From: Marchantia polymorpha subsp. ruderalis | Lineage: Eukaryota; Streptophyta; Marchantiopsida; Marchantiales; Marchantiaceae | Reading direction: 5' to 3' | Assembly (NCBI GenBank): GCA_037833965.1 | Contig: AP031351.1 | Span: 5,406,501-5,470,500 of the forward strand | Length of the DNA: 64,000 nucleotides | Shown: piece by piece, positions 47,563-59,800 of the stretch | Numbering within the stretch: position 1 is the first letter of the stretch | Layout of the letters: every line of letters begins with the position of its first letter | Made by a program: the position numbers and the translations under genes | The notes under the pieces: generated by a model | What the model was told of the DNA's origin: nothing | Seen by the model: the letters and a program-made list of their open reading frames with translations, nothing else | Database searches by the model: none

Positions 47563-49074
47563 CTATAACATTATGGCGGATAGCAAGTTGCATGAAGCTT
47601 CCGATGGCAAGTCTTTGCTCTTGGTCAATATGATCTCGGCAAAATAGTATCGTTGCATGACGTTTAGTACAATTGTAATGACAACCATCAACTCGGCTAG
47701 ATCAGTCGACTTCAAGATTTTGGGGTTCAGATGCGCTACGATGATGATTGATCCTTGCACTAGCTTCTGCTCATACGATTGCAATTTCATCTTCATGGAA
47801 ATTGCCGTTAGTGCAACATGTATCTCTTGCAGGTGCTGCTCGTCTTCATCTCAATACTTGATAAACATGGTGACGGACAATAACACAAGGTCAAGCATGA
47901 GCTTGTAGTCCGCCGCGGGGCTTTTCATGATCTTCAGTGGTGTGGGAAGAAATCTTGACACGCCGGCAATTGCTTGCCACTCTGAATCTTGAAGAGTCCC
48001 ATGGCTAATCTCGTTGATCTCGTTGGCAAATCTGCATGTGTGGAGTCCGTGCTACTCAGATCAAAGCACGAGGCATCAATCTGATAGTGTTGCTGGATGA
48101 CTTTGCTTATTCGTCAACCCATCAAGTCGTTCAGTAGCTGCATGATGGGTTGGCAAATGAGTTTCAAGACCTGCAACATCGCAAGCTTGACAGATTGGCT
48201 GACGCATTGAACGTGGTTGCACTTGCGCAACTGCTCGTAGCCGACAAAAGCGTTCACAAGTTGGAAGAGTCGCATAGTTGTGCTTGTCGCGTCCAATTCA
48301 TTATCGTTGGTGACGTTCAATACGCGCATGACTACATCCGGGTCCAAGCGCTTCAAGTATTCGAATAGGTCTGTCCCGACGAACATGCCGACACCAAACC
48401 CGCACTTGACATAGAGTATCATCAATAGAATATTTTTGATCTTCAGCGTGATGACATCTACCTAGTGAGCAAAAACAATGTAGAATTCCTTCATATTCCT
48501 ATTGGATCAGTCGTCTAGAGTCAACAAGATGACGGCCATCAGATTGCAAATGAATGTTGCAAGCGCTGGATCGAGTACATGATGCAATTCAACGAGTCGA
48601 CGAGGACTCATATCCGTGCGTCAATGCGACAACAAATTGTTTGAACAGATCGCTACCAGCCGCCTGTAGCATTACGTCACCTTGCATGACGTAATTGATG
48701 ACATCGTTTTTGAACCCTTCGAGGATGAATGTCAAAAACACAAACTTGCGGATGTAGCTCGGCGTCGCCTTCACCATATACTTGCGGAACGGTGTGGACG
48801 AGGCGGTGTCGTTATCCATGATGTCGTGCAAGCGCAGGTGCGTCTTCCATCCCGATGCATTGATCTTGAGGGAGAACAACTTGCAGCACATTGCAGCATT
48901 GTCGTTGTTGGCGCTGTTGAATATGATCACTTGCCTCATTGTCTCGAATATAAGTCCAATGATGGGATTGTCGCGCTCGTTTGCACTTTGAGTTGACAAC
49001 ATGTTGCGCATGGTCCCTACGAGGCACAGCCGTGGGGAGGGATCCGCCGTTGGAAAACACGTCCTAAACCGCAT
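47563..49074 (-). pseudogene. Decayed minus-strand gene of unknown family
   Basis: Several open pieces on the minus strand read in the same direction over 1.5 kb: 49074-48589 (161 codons), 48425-48114 (103 codons) and about 47990-47563. The GC content and coding-like texture exceed those of the flanking AT-rich DNA. The pieces include CKLFSLKINASGWKTHLRLH, EYLKRLDPDVVMRVLNVTND and MKMKLQSYEQKLVQGSI, and look alpha-helical. At least one TGA (47851-47853) interrupts an otherwise coherent frame, and frame changes separate the pieces. I do not recognise the family. It could be a captured host gene or a transposon ORF. Confidence 0.5.
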
Positions 49075-52000
49075 AGTAGCTGCGGCTATTAGTGCTCATA
49101 ATCTCAGTATTTGTCAACAAATGATGAGTTGCGTGATGCATCTAACCATCAAACTCATCATGCAACATCACTGATGTTGCATAAATCCAAAACCCTAAAA
49201 AGAATTACCACTTGGAATTGAGTTGGAACTTCAAAATCTGCCACGGATTACGCAGCCGCGCCATGAACTATGTGACGGACTTTTGCAACGGTCAAGGGTT
49301 AGCCAATAATTATCGGGTAATTCATTGAGCTTTACTTTTACTCTACTCGTTATCTTACCTATAGCTCAACCTTTACAATTTAGCTCTACATTTTACCGAT
49401 TTACCAGATAGTAGCAAAAGGTAACCCTACCTTGCCGAGGCCTATTCTCATCTCTTCTTCTTTGGTGTTATAGATTTGACTCACAATATAAATTACAATG
49501 TTTTCACAAGATGAGATAACGAAAGTTACGTTTTACTAAACTGCATTTATATAACACAATTTGATTACAAGCTGAAAACTATCATGTTTTTTTGTCTTGT
49601 GATTAATACATATAAATGAATTTACTTCATTTACATGTATTAATAATGTTAATACGTTCACATTTATAAATTATGAGTATTGTTTCATCATTTATGATTA
49701 CCGACTCTTTAATATATATTCATTGCTAGAATTCTCTTTGAGTTACATTTTTAAGTTGGAATGAAGTATAACTTACTTACATACATGTCACTCATATATC
49801 AAAGTAATATGGCAAAAAAACTGAGAAGATTTGATGAGTTTCACATGGAAGAAGTCAAAGTTATGACAAAAATCTACTCTAGATATTTAGAATAGATTTC
49901 ATTTTCAGAATTTTCATTTTATTAAACATATACTAAATAAAATGAAAAGTACATCATCATGCATCAAAGCAATCCAAATGATGAGGTCTTCATGTTACAA
50001 AAGCTTTAAATAGCATCATCTATATACAGTAGATTTCATGCATAACAAACTATTCATGTTATATAATAATTTATAACTATTAATGTTATATATGTTATAC
50101 AAAATGTTAAAGATAATATTATCATTTATTATGGTAGGCTTTTATGCACTCTTTTGAATGTATCCAAGTCTTCGTTCATAGTTTCAGAACTACATTATCA
50201 AGGATTTGAAATTTTATATAAATTCAAGGTTTAAAGACCTTAGTTATATTAATTACATTCGCAATACCTTGAAGAGTATGAATAATCATCCCCATGAAAC
50301 GCAGGTAACTACAACTAATCCGATACTCTATTGGTTACCCTAACCTAAGTGGATACATGTATTTTATTACCATTCTCAGTCAAACACACTCATTGAGATA
50401 TCCAAAATGTCATATCATAGCAAGGTCCTGTATGTCATATCTGTAGAGTGACATTTGAGAAATTCCTACAGCATGTTCACCAGCATAATGTTTGCTACAA
50501 TATTATATTTATATCAGTCTCTTCTCCTTTCTATACCATTGAAGCTGTATGATCTTCCCTTGGTCGGTAGCTAGGGTTAGACATCTTTACAATCTTTTCA
50601 TGGGATCGGACGCGGAAAAGAGGTCGGCACATCATGTCGTATACCAATACATTGACTCTGTACCGTTTCATCACAAGAAAATAGGGACCAACCAATAACT
50701 TTCTGTCACTCTTAGAAACAATTGCAAGTCCCACAATCACTAGAAAGTACTTCCTGATCTCTCGAGTAGCAAAAGCGTCAATTTTCGCCTGCTGGTCAAA
50801 GTGGTGGTCATGATGTACAATGGGAGAGAAACCCACTACGTCTTAGATTGGGTGGAGCAAGTGCAAGGTGGCAGAAAAGGGGGACTTTACCCGACGGGGA
50901 TGCAGAACCTAGGTGGTAAAAGTTGGGCCGAGTCAGTGAGCGATGGGACCTACAAGGAGGAGAATGCCACGTCGACAATTTCTGTATCGAGAACGACCAA
51001 CGTACATCGCGGGCGTAGAGATCGTGCCAAAACGTCCACGTGGTATTTTACTATTGGCAGTTTGCTTGCAAAATCTGGACCAATAGTACTCGATGTGATG
51101 ACGCGTGGGTACGCCTGTCCGACCACGGGGTTAGTGGTTCCCAATAGCGTGTCAGTTTTCGAACGCAGTTAACCAATTGGCACGAGTATCTGTGAGAAGG
51201 TCTGCCGTCGTCTGCCCGATCGACGATCCGACGGCCTAGCTTTTTCAACCGGACTCCGAAAGTGCTGACTCCAGTCAATCGTAGAACCATGTATTGTCCC
51301 ATGTCAACAGGGGCATTTTCCAGCCACTCCAAATGTCACCTGGTTGCCAAGAGATATGGACATAGTCGAGGTAAGTCGATTGGTTACGACATCGCAACTC
51401 CTGCACACTTTTCCGGCGTAGTTTCACCTTGGGTAAAACCGTGTTGACGGAGTGCTAGTCCTACGGCAGGGGGAAAACAACACACGAGAAAGGCTATTTT
51501 TGTTGCTGGATGGGACATTTAGTCCATTCCCTTCCCATATGACAAGGTATCACTCACCAAACGGATTCCCCTTGATGAATCCAAGCGTCCATGCTATTCT
51601 TTGAATCTTTTGTTGCTGGCCTTAATACTGGATGCCAAGTTTAGGCCACAGAGCCGCCACAAACGTCAACGATAGGATCATTTGACATCCACGTTAGATT
51701 TGTCCGGTCATGTACTGTTTTTATCATTAAGGGGACTAACAATTAAGGAGGTCAACGGTAAACATGGATGACTAAGTACAATCGTGGAGTTTAAACCGTC
51801 CAGACGGGGAATCGAAAACTGAGACTTCCGAGTGGGTTCAAACTCGAGGACTGGGGACTGTGACCGTAAAGCCGGGTCCCACCGTGACTTCGACGCAGGG
51901 TAGCGTAGATTTGAGCCCAAGGCTCCAAGCGCAGGCGCCCGATCTGCAAAGCGTCAACGAGTTCGAACCGTGGGTGGGTCGACGACGAAGTTGCGCGGGG

Positions 52001-52144
52001 TCCGGTCGGTCGGGTCAGGTCGGGTCGGGTCGGGTCGAGCTCGAGCCTGCCTGCGCCAGAGCCCGGGCCGAGGTTGAGCTCGAGTTGGTCTCGCTCCCTC
52101 TCCCTTCGTTCGTCGTCGAGTTTTTTCACCTTATGCCTGATCAG
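49075..52144. other. Intergenic DNA, AT-rich then GC-rich; no gene seen
   Basis: 49.1-50.5 kb is AT-rich without frames. A 101-codon minus frame at 50531-50836 shows no domain I recognise. From about 50.8 kb the DNA becomes GC-richer. A pentanucleotide GGGTC run lies near 52005-52037. No RNA gene or transposon ends were identified. Confidence 0.4.
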
Positions 52145-53646
52145 AGTGAGTTGAGAGAGAGGGAGGGAGGGAGAGAGAGAGTTGAGTGCGTGTAAGCCTA
52201 TAGCCAGAGCCTGTTGTCTATTTTTCGTTCGATCTGTCTGTCAATCAAGCAAGCAAGAAACAAAGCGAGAGCGAGAGAGAGAGAGAGAGAGGGAGAGAGA
52301 GAGAGAGAGGAGAAGAGAAGACATTTGCCACCATCTCTCACATTTTTCCCCGTTCCATATCTTCTCCGGAATTGCTTTCTACTGCCCCTGACCTGTTCTG
52401 CACTGCCCTGCCTCGGTCAGTCTGCCTGCCTGTGAGCGCTGCTTTGTGAGTGCCGAGCAGGCTCTTCTTCTTCTTAATCTTCTTCTTCTACTTTCGCTTG
52501 TGCCTCCTCCTTTCCCACTACTATTATACCTATCGCTTTCGCACTGCTGCTGCTGCTCGATCTTTTAGTCGGATATAATTTGGAACGGGGTCGTGCATAA
52601 CACTGCTGGTTGATAAGTCTCTTCAGACAGGCGCCCTTACTTATTTTTCAGTCTCTGGGTCGTCGTTCGTCTTTTCCACTCTTGTCCTTAAGTGTAATTT
52701 CTGTTGTTCTTCTATTCTTACCCGACGCATTTTGAGAGGCGATAGCAGGAGTGGATAATTTCCACTCAACTTGAAATGAGGAGCATTGCCTCCGGATCTG
52801 GTTTCTGTTGAGGAACGGGCTGACGGTGAGAAGGGCGGAGCTTTTGTAATAGGGCTTACCCTCTGGCATTCTCGTGTTCAGCACAGTCATCCTTCTGCCT
52901 ATCGTGTTGGCCACAGAAGAATTTGTCGCTCCCCACCTTCTCAGTTGAAGTTGTGATGATTAGTGATTTTGGGGTTCGGATTCACGAGAATTATCAGGAA
53001 AATCACTCGGCCTGATGATGTCAGTTTACTTCTGTGTAACCTTGTCCTAGTGGCCTAGTCACCTTCGTACGTGTTTCGCTTCCTGTGAAGCTTTGATCTC
53101 TCAGTTGCTTGCCGTCGTCTTTGCCGGGAGCTTGCTCGATAATCACGGGGAGCATTTCTGTTTTGTGTCCCGCTATACTTTGGGTTCTTCGGATTTGCAG
53201 AAGCCTGTCACTGTCACAGTCGTTTGGCTGACAAATCCCTATCTTCCTCTCGGACGACTATTGGCGCTCCCAAAGAGGAGGAGGGATTATTGGCAGTTGT
53301 GTTAGTCTGTGTATCTCCCACGATCCGGATGCAGGCGTCTGTGATCTTGATTTTGTCCACAGGTCTGAGAGCCTGCGTTTTCTGTCCTTTACAACTGTTC
53401 ACCTGAGCCCCCTTGCTCTCGAGCCCCCTTGCTCTCGATTCAGTCTCTGCTCCAATCTAGCCCCGCCTAATCAATAATTTATTTGTTAGTTTACTCATTC
53501 CTGTTTTTTATCTCCTCGTGCCCGGAAGGACTTTGGACCTTTTGCCTGGATCGATCAGGAATTAGCGCCTCTAAAAGTGTCATTCGTAAGCCGGTCAATG
53601 TATTTGTCGGTTATCCACCAAAGAGCATGATTGGGTAAAGAGGCCG
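52145..53646. promoter_or_regulatory. GA- and CTT-rich leader region upstream of the unknown gene
   Basis: GA runs at about 52149-52180 and 52267-52312, a CTT run at about 52466-52490 and a CTG run at 52541-52556 are typical of plant core promoters and 5' leaders, and may bind GAGA-type factors. A 17-bp unit (GAGCCCCCTTGCTCTC) is duplicated at about 53406-53438. Short frames here lack domains. The stretch is best read as promoter plus a long 5' UTR for the gene starting at 53647. Confidence 0.5.
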
Positions 53647-56370
53647 ATGGGTAAGCAGGGAGCCGATTTAAAGTGCTGGAGTTCTGCGTCCTCAACGGTG
53701 AGCGCTCTGTTCTACGGACCTACTGCACTTCCTTTGAGCCATTCGTGTCCTTTTACGTATTTCGTTCTTCTGGCGACTTCTAAGATGTGGTTTGACAGTC
53801 TCTGGTTGTGCCTTGATCTCAGGACCTTGTGGATCCAGCAGCCTACTTTGAAAGCTGGAAGCGAGAAATTCAGGTATTTGTTTCAATTTTCTAGAGATAG
53901 TACCTACTTTGGATCTCATGCCTTCGTCTCTTGACTTACAAAGTTTGAGAAAGATTGTGAATATATTGCTGTGCGCTACACGCAGGGCAAAGACGGCATT
54001 CCACCAGATCATCGACGGTTGATATTCGACTATCGAGTCGCTACTCAAAGTTTATTTTACACCTGCCAGCGGAGTAAAAAGAGCCCGAAGGCAAGAGAAG
54101 GCCCCGCACCTGATATTATTAGCGAGTTGCGAAAATGGCATGCTCGTCTGAGGAGCAATAATCACGACATTGCGAAATTAATTGACCCCAAGGTTAGATT
54201 CCCATTCCACTGAAGTTAGGGTTTGCACTTTATATTTCACTTAAGATTTTGGCTCATCAACAACCGGGTATGGAAGGTGGACGTCTATTGCCAAGTGTAT
54301 CCTTTTGTTACGTTTAGAGGTAGCCAGTTAGTTAGAGTTTCATACAGTTAGACGCATTGCTCAAGACCTTGCCCCGATTCTAATCCAATCCGTCGGGGAG
54401 CTATGTTCGACGATTTTTTTGCTTTAGGATAGTAGCTTCACCAGCTGAGGTTTCCGTGGCTCAGGGGTAAATTTCATATGGACTCGTTTCATTTTTTCTC
54501 TTCCTTTGATTGTCTTTTGGAGTGGACGTTGGTTGTTCGTCTCGTGACGGCAGAATACTTGTGTTATTTTTCCGGTGAAGAGGAATGAAGTTCAAGCATG
54601 TAGATTTCGGTTTGCTAGGCTTGGAGTTCATCTTAACACCCTCGCGGCCGATTGCCGAAACTTTTTACCCCGCCTCCCACTGATTATGCAACCGGGTAGA
54701 TCATGGTTATGTTCTCTGGTTATTGCTCTCACATCGGCTGAAAATGTATATAGTGACAGTTGTTCTCATAGAGTCTCTGGCACTCTGGTATTCGAACCTG
54801 GTCCTCCGCGTCTACGACTTGTGTTGGTGCTGTAGTGGTTATGTTCTTGCTTCCTTTCCTCGCATGTAGCTAATGCTTTATACACTCTGGGATTTGCTGT
54901 CCATTGATTCAGCACGATGCTGTGCTATGCGTGCTTTATCCACATCTTTGCTTTGCCTTGTATGCGTAATACCATGCCTTGCTATGCTATTCATGCGCTG
55001 CCTCTTTTTCTTCCAACAATTGTTGGTTTCGGTTGTACCTCACGGCTTTATGCCATTCAACCCAGTACATTCAAAGACCTTGTGGTACATCGTGTAATAC
55101 ATCGTGGTCCAGATTTTTCTCATGATTCACAAACGAGTCTATTCTAACTCAGGTTGTTGGAACTGAGTGGATAGGTTGCTGCGGAGGATGAAAAGGTTGC
55201 ATCAAATCTGTACTGCGAAACGGCTAGGGAGCTAAGAGACACTGGCAGTGAGTTTTTCTTCGGCTTTGTCGTGGATAATACTACCTATCATGGAATGTTC
55301 AAGCTATTATTGTATCTCTTATAGGACGGCAGAGAGTTCCTGCGAGTTTAGCTTATGTGTCTACTTTGTTACCCTTAGATGTTTACTCATGTGTAGAAGG
55401 TGTTTGCTTCGAATATATCTCGAGGCAGATCTTCTGTAGCTAGGTCTGCTTAAATTTTATGTACCAGAGAGGTTAATTAGCTCCTGGTGATCAAATGATG
55501 AGCTGTTATCCAGTGAGGAGAAATCAGTCGCTAAGAAACTCAAAGGACAGGAAATAGTGCGCTTGACCTGCGCAGGCAGAGAGTTATCTTGAACTGAATC
55601 AAGATCCTTTGATTGCGCCGCATTTTCATGATTTGGATGTAACCAATGTGATCTGGATGCAGTTCCCTGCAATGTTTATTATTTATTCTTCGACAGGTGG
55701 GTGTTAGCTGCATCACTCAAGGGCGACATAGATATTCAGGTGCTGAGATCTTCTTTTATTTATTTTTGTGGGGCTGCTGGTTTTGGTTTCTTACAAATAT
55801 GTCAAAAGTCAGCACCGGCAGCGAAGGTGGCGTGGGCAAGTTACTTGTTGTCCTTGCAAGCTGTAAATACTGTTGTCGCAGTAGCAGTAAGACAGTTGTT
55901 TGTCACAAGTGGGTCCGTGTCTCATCAGCGAACTAGATACCCTTGATTTCCTAGTCGTTTCGTCTGCACGATTGAATACATGTGAATCATCTTTTTACTG
56001 AAGAACTCGGGGTTCTTGTGCAATGTACAGATAGACAAAGATTTTCAGTCCAAGAGGTTCGAAATCCTCCTGCTTGGGCAATTGAATGGAAAAGAATTTT
56101 TTGCGCCGTTCGTGTATCGAGTGAATGGATCAGAGGTCGCCGCGCAAATGTCCATGTATGACCAAACGGTAAAGACCCATCACATAGCTACATAAATCTT
56201 GGGATCGCGAAATTATTCTATTCCACATCTCCGCTCTGATGGCAGTCATTTTATTCCAGCTGTACGACTTTGCTACGTTTGGTGTCGAAGCCCTGAATAA
56301 ATATGTAGCTTTCGTTCATTGGCCTAGTGGGTGGGAAGAGCTCAAGCCGGGAATCTTCAAAGATTTATGA
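53647..56370 (+). CDS. Conserved-looking 224-residue protein of unknown family
   Basis: I do not recognise this protein. Seven exons join into one frame: 53647-53697, 53823-53873, 53986-54192, 55175-55247/9, 55697-55739, 56031-56168 and 56260-56370. Notable segments are DLVDPAAYFESWKREIQ, GKDGIPPDHRRLIFDYRVA, DIISELRKWHARLRSNNHD, LYCETARELRDTG, RWVLAASLKGDIDIQ, RFEILLLGQLNGKEFFAPF and FGVEALNKYVAFVHWPSGWE. It ends GIFKDL. It is hydrophilic, with no signal peptide or membrane helix, and looks like a compact soluble domain. Fine exon structure, phase agreement and texture argue it is real. The fourth junction is odd. Frame requires GGCAG|TGAGTT, one base past the only GT, joined to ACAG|GTGGGTG. 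A G missing from a CAG|GTGAGT donor would explain it. Coding ends 480 bp before the DUF789 start. Confidence 0.7.
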
Positions 56371-56852
56371 TCGGTAGTTCTGACTGCGAATAATAACTGG
56401 TGACCACTGTGGTGGCTATTCCACTCACGTTGTCCACGAATTCTTCTTTGGTTTTCAATCAGACATTAAGATGGGTTGTTAGAATTTTTCTTTTCAATGA
56501 AATTCGTTTGAAGCAAATGAGTTAACTGAATGTTGAATTAAATCGATGATCATGATTATTGAATCCAAACGTGTTCAATCAAAGTTGACATTAGAAGTAA
56601 TTAGAAGAATGGATAGTTGTTGGAGAATTATACAGAATTTGCTCTTTGGATGTTTAAATAGTTACGTGAGTTTTTGCTGTGTTAAATCAAATGGTCGTTT
56701 AATTCTTAAGTAGATGTTTATCTGAACGTGAAATCAGTTGGACTGTTGTTCTGTGAGTTTTGCACTGTAGTTTACTTGCATTGGCATGTATTTTCACTTA
56801 GCTTCAGTAAAACGGGGGCTTTGGACAGGCGAAGTATAGGCAGGGGCATCAG

Positions 56853-59800
56853 ATGCGTCGTCTGGGACTGAGTACTCAATCTGTTGAAAAGGGAGTGGAG
56901 GGTAGAGAATTCAATGCGCCCGTGGAGATTGGTCGGTCACTGACTGGCTGTCATGGGAGTGAGCTTCATGACAACCAATATATACGCTGCGGGAAGGTAA
57001 GTTCAGTAAACCTTTGGAGAAATAGCACACGTGCTACACCCATAGATGTGTCAACGTTTCCTTTTTTGCCAGGCTTTTCAAATCCAATACTTGGACTGAA
57101 GGCATGACACTAGTTAGAAACCTGAAAGTAATTTCGTTTCTACGTCGTTACTTGTTCCCTGTCTTTTGAGACCTCTGGAGAAATATGAACGTAAAGGTCC
57201 AGTGCGTAGATATATCGGATGGTTTTTCACTTTATAGCAGTTCTTGCAGTATAATATTACTTAGGTGGCTGCTTGACCCGTCTTTGAGATTTTTCAAGAA
57301 GGATGTAGTGCCCTGCAAACTCTATGCTTATCTCGTAGTAAGGCCCAGTGCGGTTTCAATCCGGCTCGAGTTCCAGTTCATTCACTCAAGCATTTTGTTA
57401 ATTGTTCCACCTTTACTTGGCTCACTCTGCATAATTGGGATGCATGCATCTTCTAGATCAGATCGGTCTCGGAGATTACGAAGACATTATGCCAGAGGAA
57501 CACACTGTAGATGTGTTCCTCTGTTTTGCGGTTTTCTTTTCACATCTGTGCTTGTTTTGGGGTAATATTAAATGTGAGGATCTGTTCGTCGAGAACTAAC
57601 AGGTTCCTACCTACACTGACTTATATGACAACCTATCAGTCCCCGACTTGAAGCAATGTACTTGACTCTTGCAGGGTTCTGAAGTTACTATTATTGTTCC
57701 CAACAAGGATCCTCCACGGCAAGTCAAGTAAGGGCACCGTACCTTATACTAAGCTCTTACTTGCGGAACCTTGTGCGAAGCAGCATTGTTGTTCAGCAGT
57801 CTTGTTGGTGGACTTCCTCAGAGCTTTGAAGAGTGCAGACTTGCAGTCAGATTGCGAGCCTGTTGTGTGTTTGCTCCTTCCATCAAAACTCTCACATTGA
57901 TCACAATCAACCAGGTACTTTGTCTTAGCAGTCATCCAAGTTCCTCCTGTGGGTTCTCCGAGTAGATTGGAGCAGGTGGCGCCACATATCCCGAGAGTGC
58001 AGTCTACTTTTGAGGAAACGCGTGGTATAGGTAAAGCTGGACTGAAGCCCGACAGTAATGGGTTCAATTTGTCATCCTGTACCACGACTTCTTCCAATGG
58101 TGAGATGTTTTCGCACAAGCACAGGACTGTTATGGAGTCTATGCCTGTGACTTCTTGTAATCTCGGTGGAAACGTATCGACTTCTATAATTGACAGTGAG
58201 CGTAAAGTCTCGCTTTCACCAGAGGCTGCTTTACCAAGCCAAGGCTCACCAACCGAACGTAGTGCCGGAGAGGGAAATGTTGAAGAGATGGATTGTGACT
58301 TGAGAGAGATACGCGTAGACAGTTCACAGACTGTGGATGAACCAGCGGGAAAGAGTGCAAAGAAGAAGAAGAAGAGAAAAGGGAGACGGAGTGGTAGAAA
58401 TACCGTGGACGGAAATATCGTTACTATCCAGGGTGGAGAGTCTATGCCGGCTGTCGGAGGTGGTGGCGTTCCTTTTGACACCAAAACTGTTGTCACGAAA
58501 GGTTCCAAGGTTCATGCCTGTAATCATGGCATATCAGAGGGATCGGTCGACAAGCGACCATCACATCAAAGGGTTACTCATTCCGTGACAGATACAAAGG
58601 AAACTGACAGACAGGAGTGTGTCTCAGGGAGACAGGGAGGACCTGGGGAGATGCCCTCTCATCGTCCACCTTGCGGCCATTGTGCAGATGGTGTTGCTTC
58701 AGTAAATGTCTCGGAAGCTTTAGAGGACGGGTTTGAAACCCTGATTCCAGAATGCTCAGATGGTCCTATGGAAGGGTCTTCGAAGCAGATTGGTAGCTCC
58801 TTTAGGAGTGAACCTCCAGAGAGGCTTGATATGCTCTTTAATTCCACAGAAATCGGAGAGGAACAGGTTCCATATGCAGAGTATGTTTCTCGGATGGACA
58901 AGGACGGATTGTGCCTTGCTCGCCCCAGTACAGAATGTGGGATGTCAGGTGACTTCAGAGATCCGTGTGCACTAAATGCCAGTCCAGATCATGGTTACAT
59001 GTCGACATCAAATGGCTTCTCGCAGAAATTCAGCATATCACAGCCCTCCGAACATATCATCGACGTCGTTGATTTTGTGTCTGTTGACGGGGTGTTGGAA
59101 GATCCTACCATCTCAATCTGCAAATATGGAGGATCACATTTCCCTCTGAGGGAGTTGGCAGGAAACCTTGAGAGTCTTAGTGATCCACAAGAGCAGTTTA
59201 GCTACTCCGATTCGAAGGTCAGTGCCAGGGGAGGCTACAATAGTGGTGGCACTGGGGGTAGGAATGGGCGGGGCGGTGCAGAAGGCAGTAGTAATAGAGG
59301 TTATGGAAGAGGATCAGATGAACGAAGAGGCACAAGTGGATATCATGGGGAAAGTGGTCAAGGATCCGGTGGTAGTGGTCAAGGGGCTGGACCTGGTAGC
59401 AGTGGCACGAGTGGTAGTGGCGGTGGCGGCGGCTCCGGGGGTGGCAATGGAAATCGCGGAGGTGGGGGTAATAGTGGAGGAGGCTGGGATGGTCGTCCTG
59501 CAGAAAACGATGGTGGAAATGGAAGAAAGGAAGGAGATAGTGACGAGAGACATAGGCATAGATTTCAAGCAGGAAGCAACGGTGAAATAACAAGCGAATC
59601 CGTGCAAAGAAAGAAAGGAGCAAGCTCTCTGGACAGTCGAAGTGCCAGAAAAGTCACCATCGGAGCTGGAGATCAACTCCCCAATGGGATCAGCAGTAAT
59701 CATGGTGCTCTTGCTACATCGAGTGGGGGTGGTAAGGAGAATAATCATACTTTTTGGCAAAAAGTTCAAAAATCCGTCGAAGGGGAGGAGAGTGTTGAGT

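Noticed and set aside
53986-54192. Resemblance of GKDGIPPDHRRLIF to the ubiquitin loop
   Set aside because: The similarity is confined to a dozen residues. The flanking sequence does not follow the ubiquitin fold or continue with its C-terminus.
55701-55946. Open frame continuing past the fifth exon of the unknown gene, membrane-like
   Set aside because: It reads into an intron with a good donor at 55740. The following exon at 56031 restores a coherent soluble protein.
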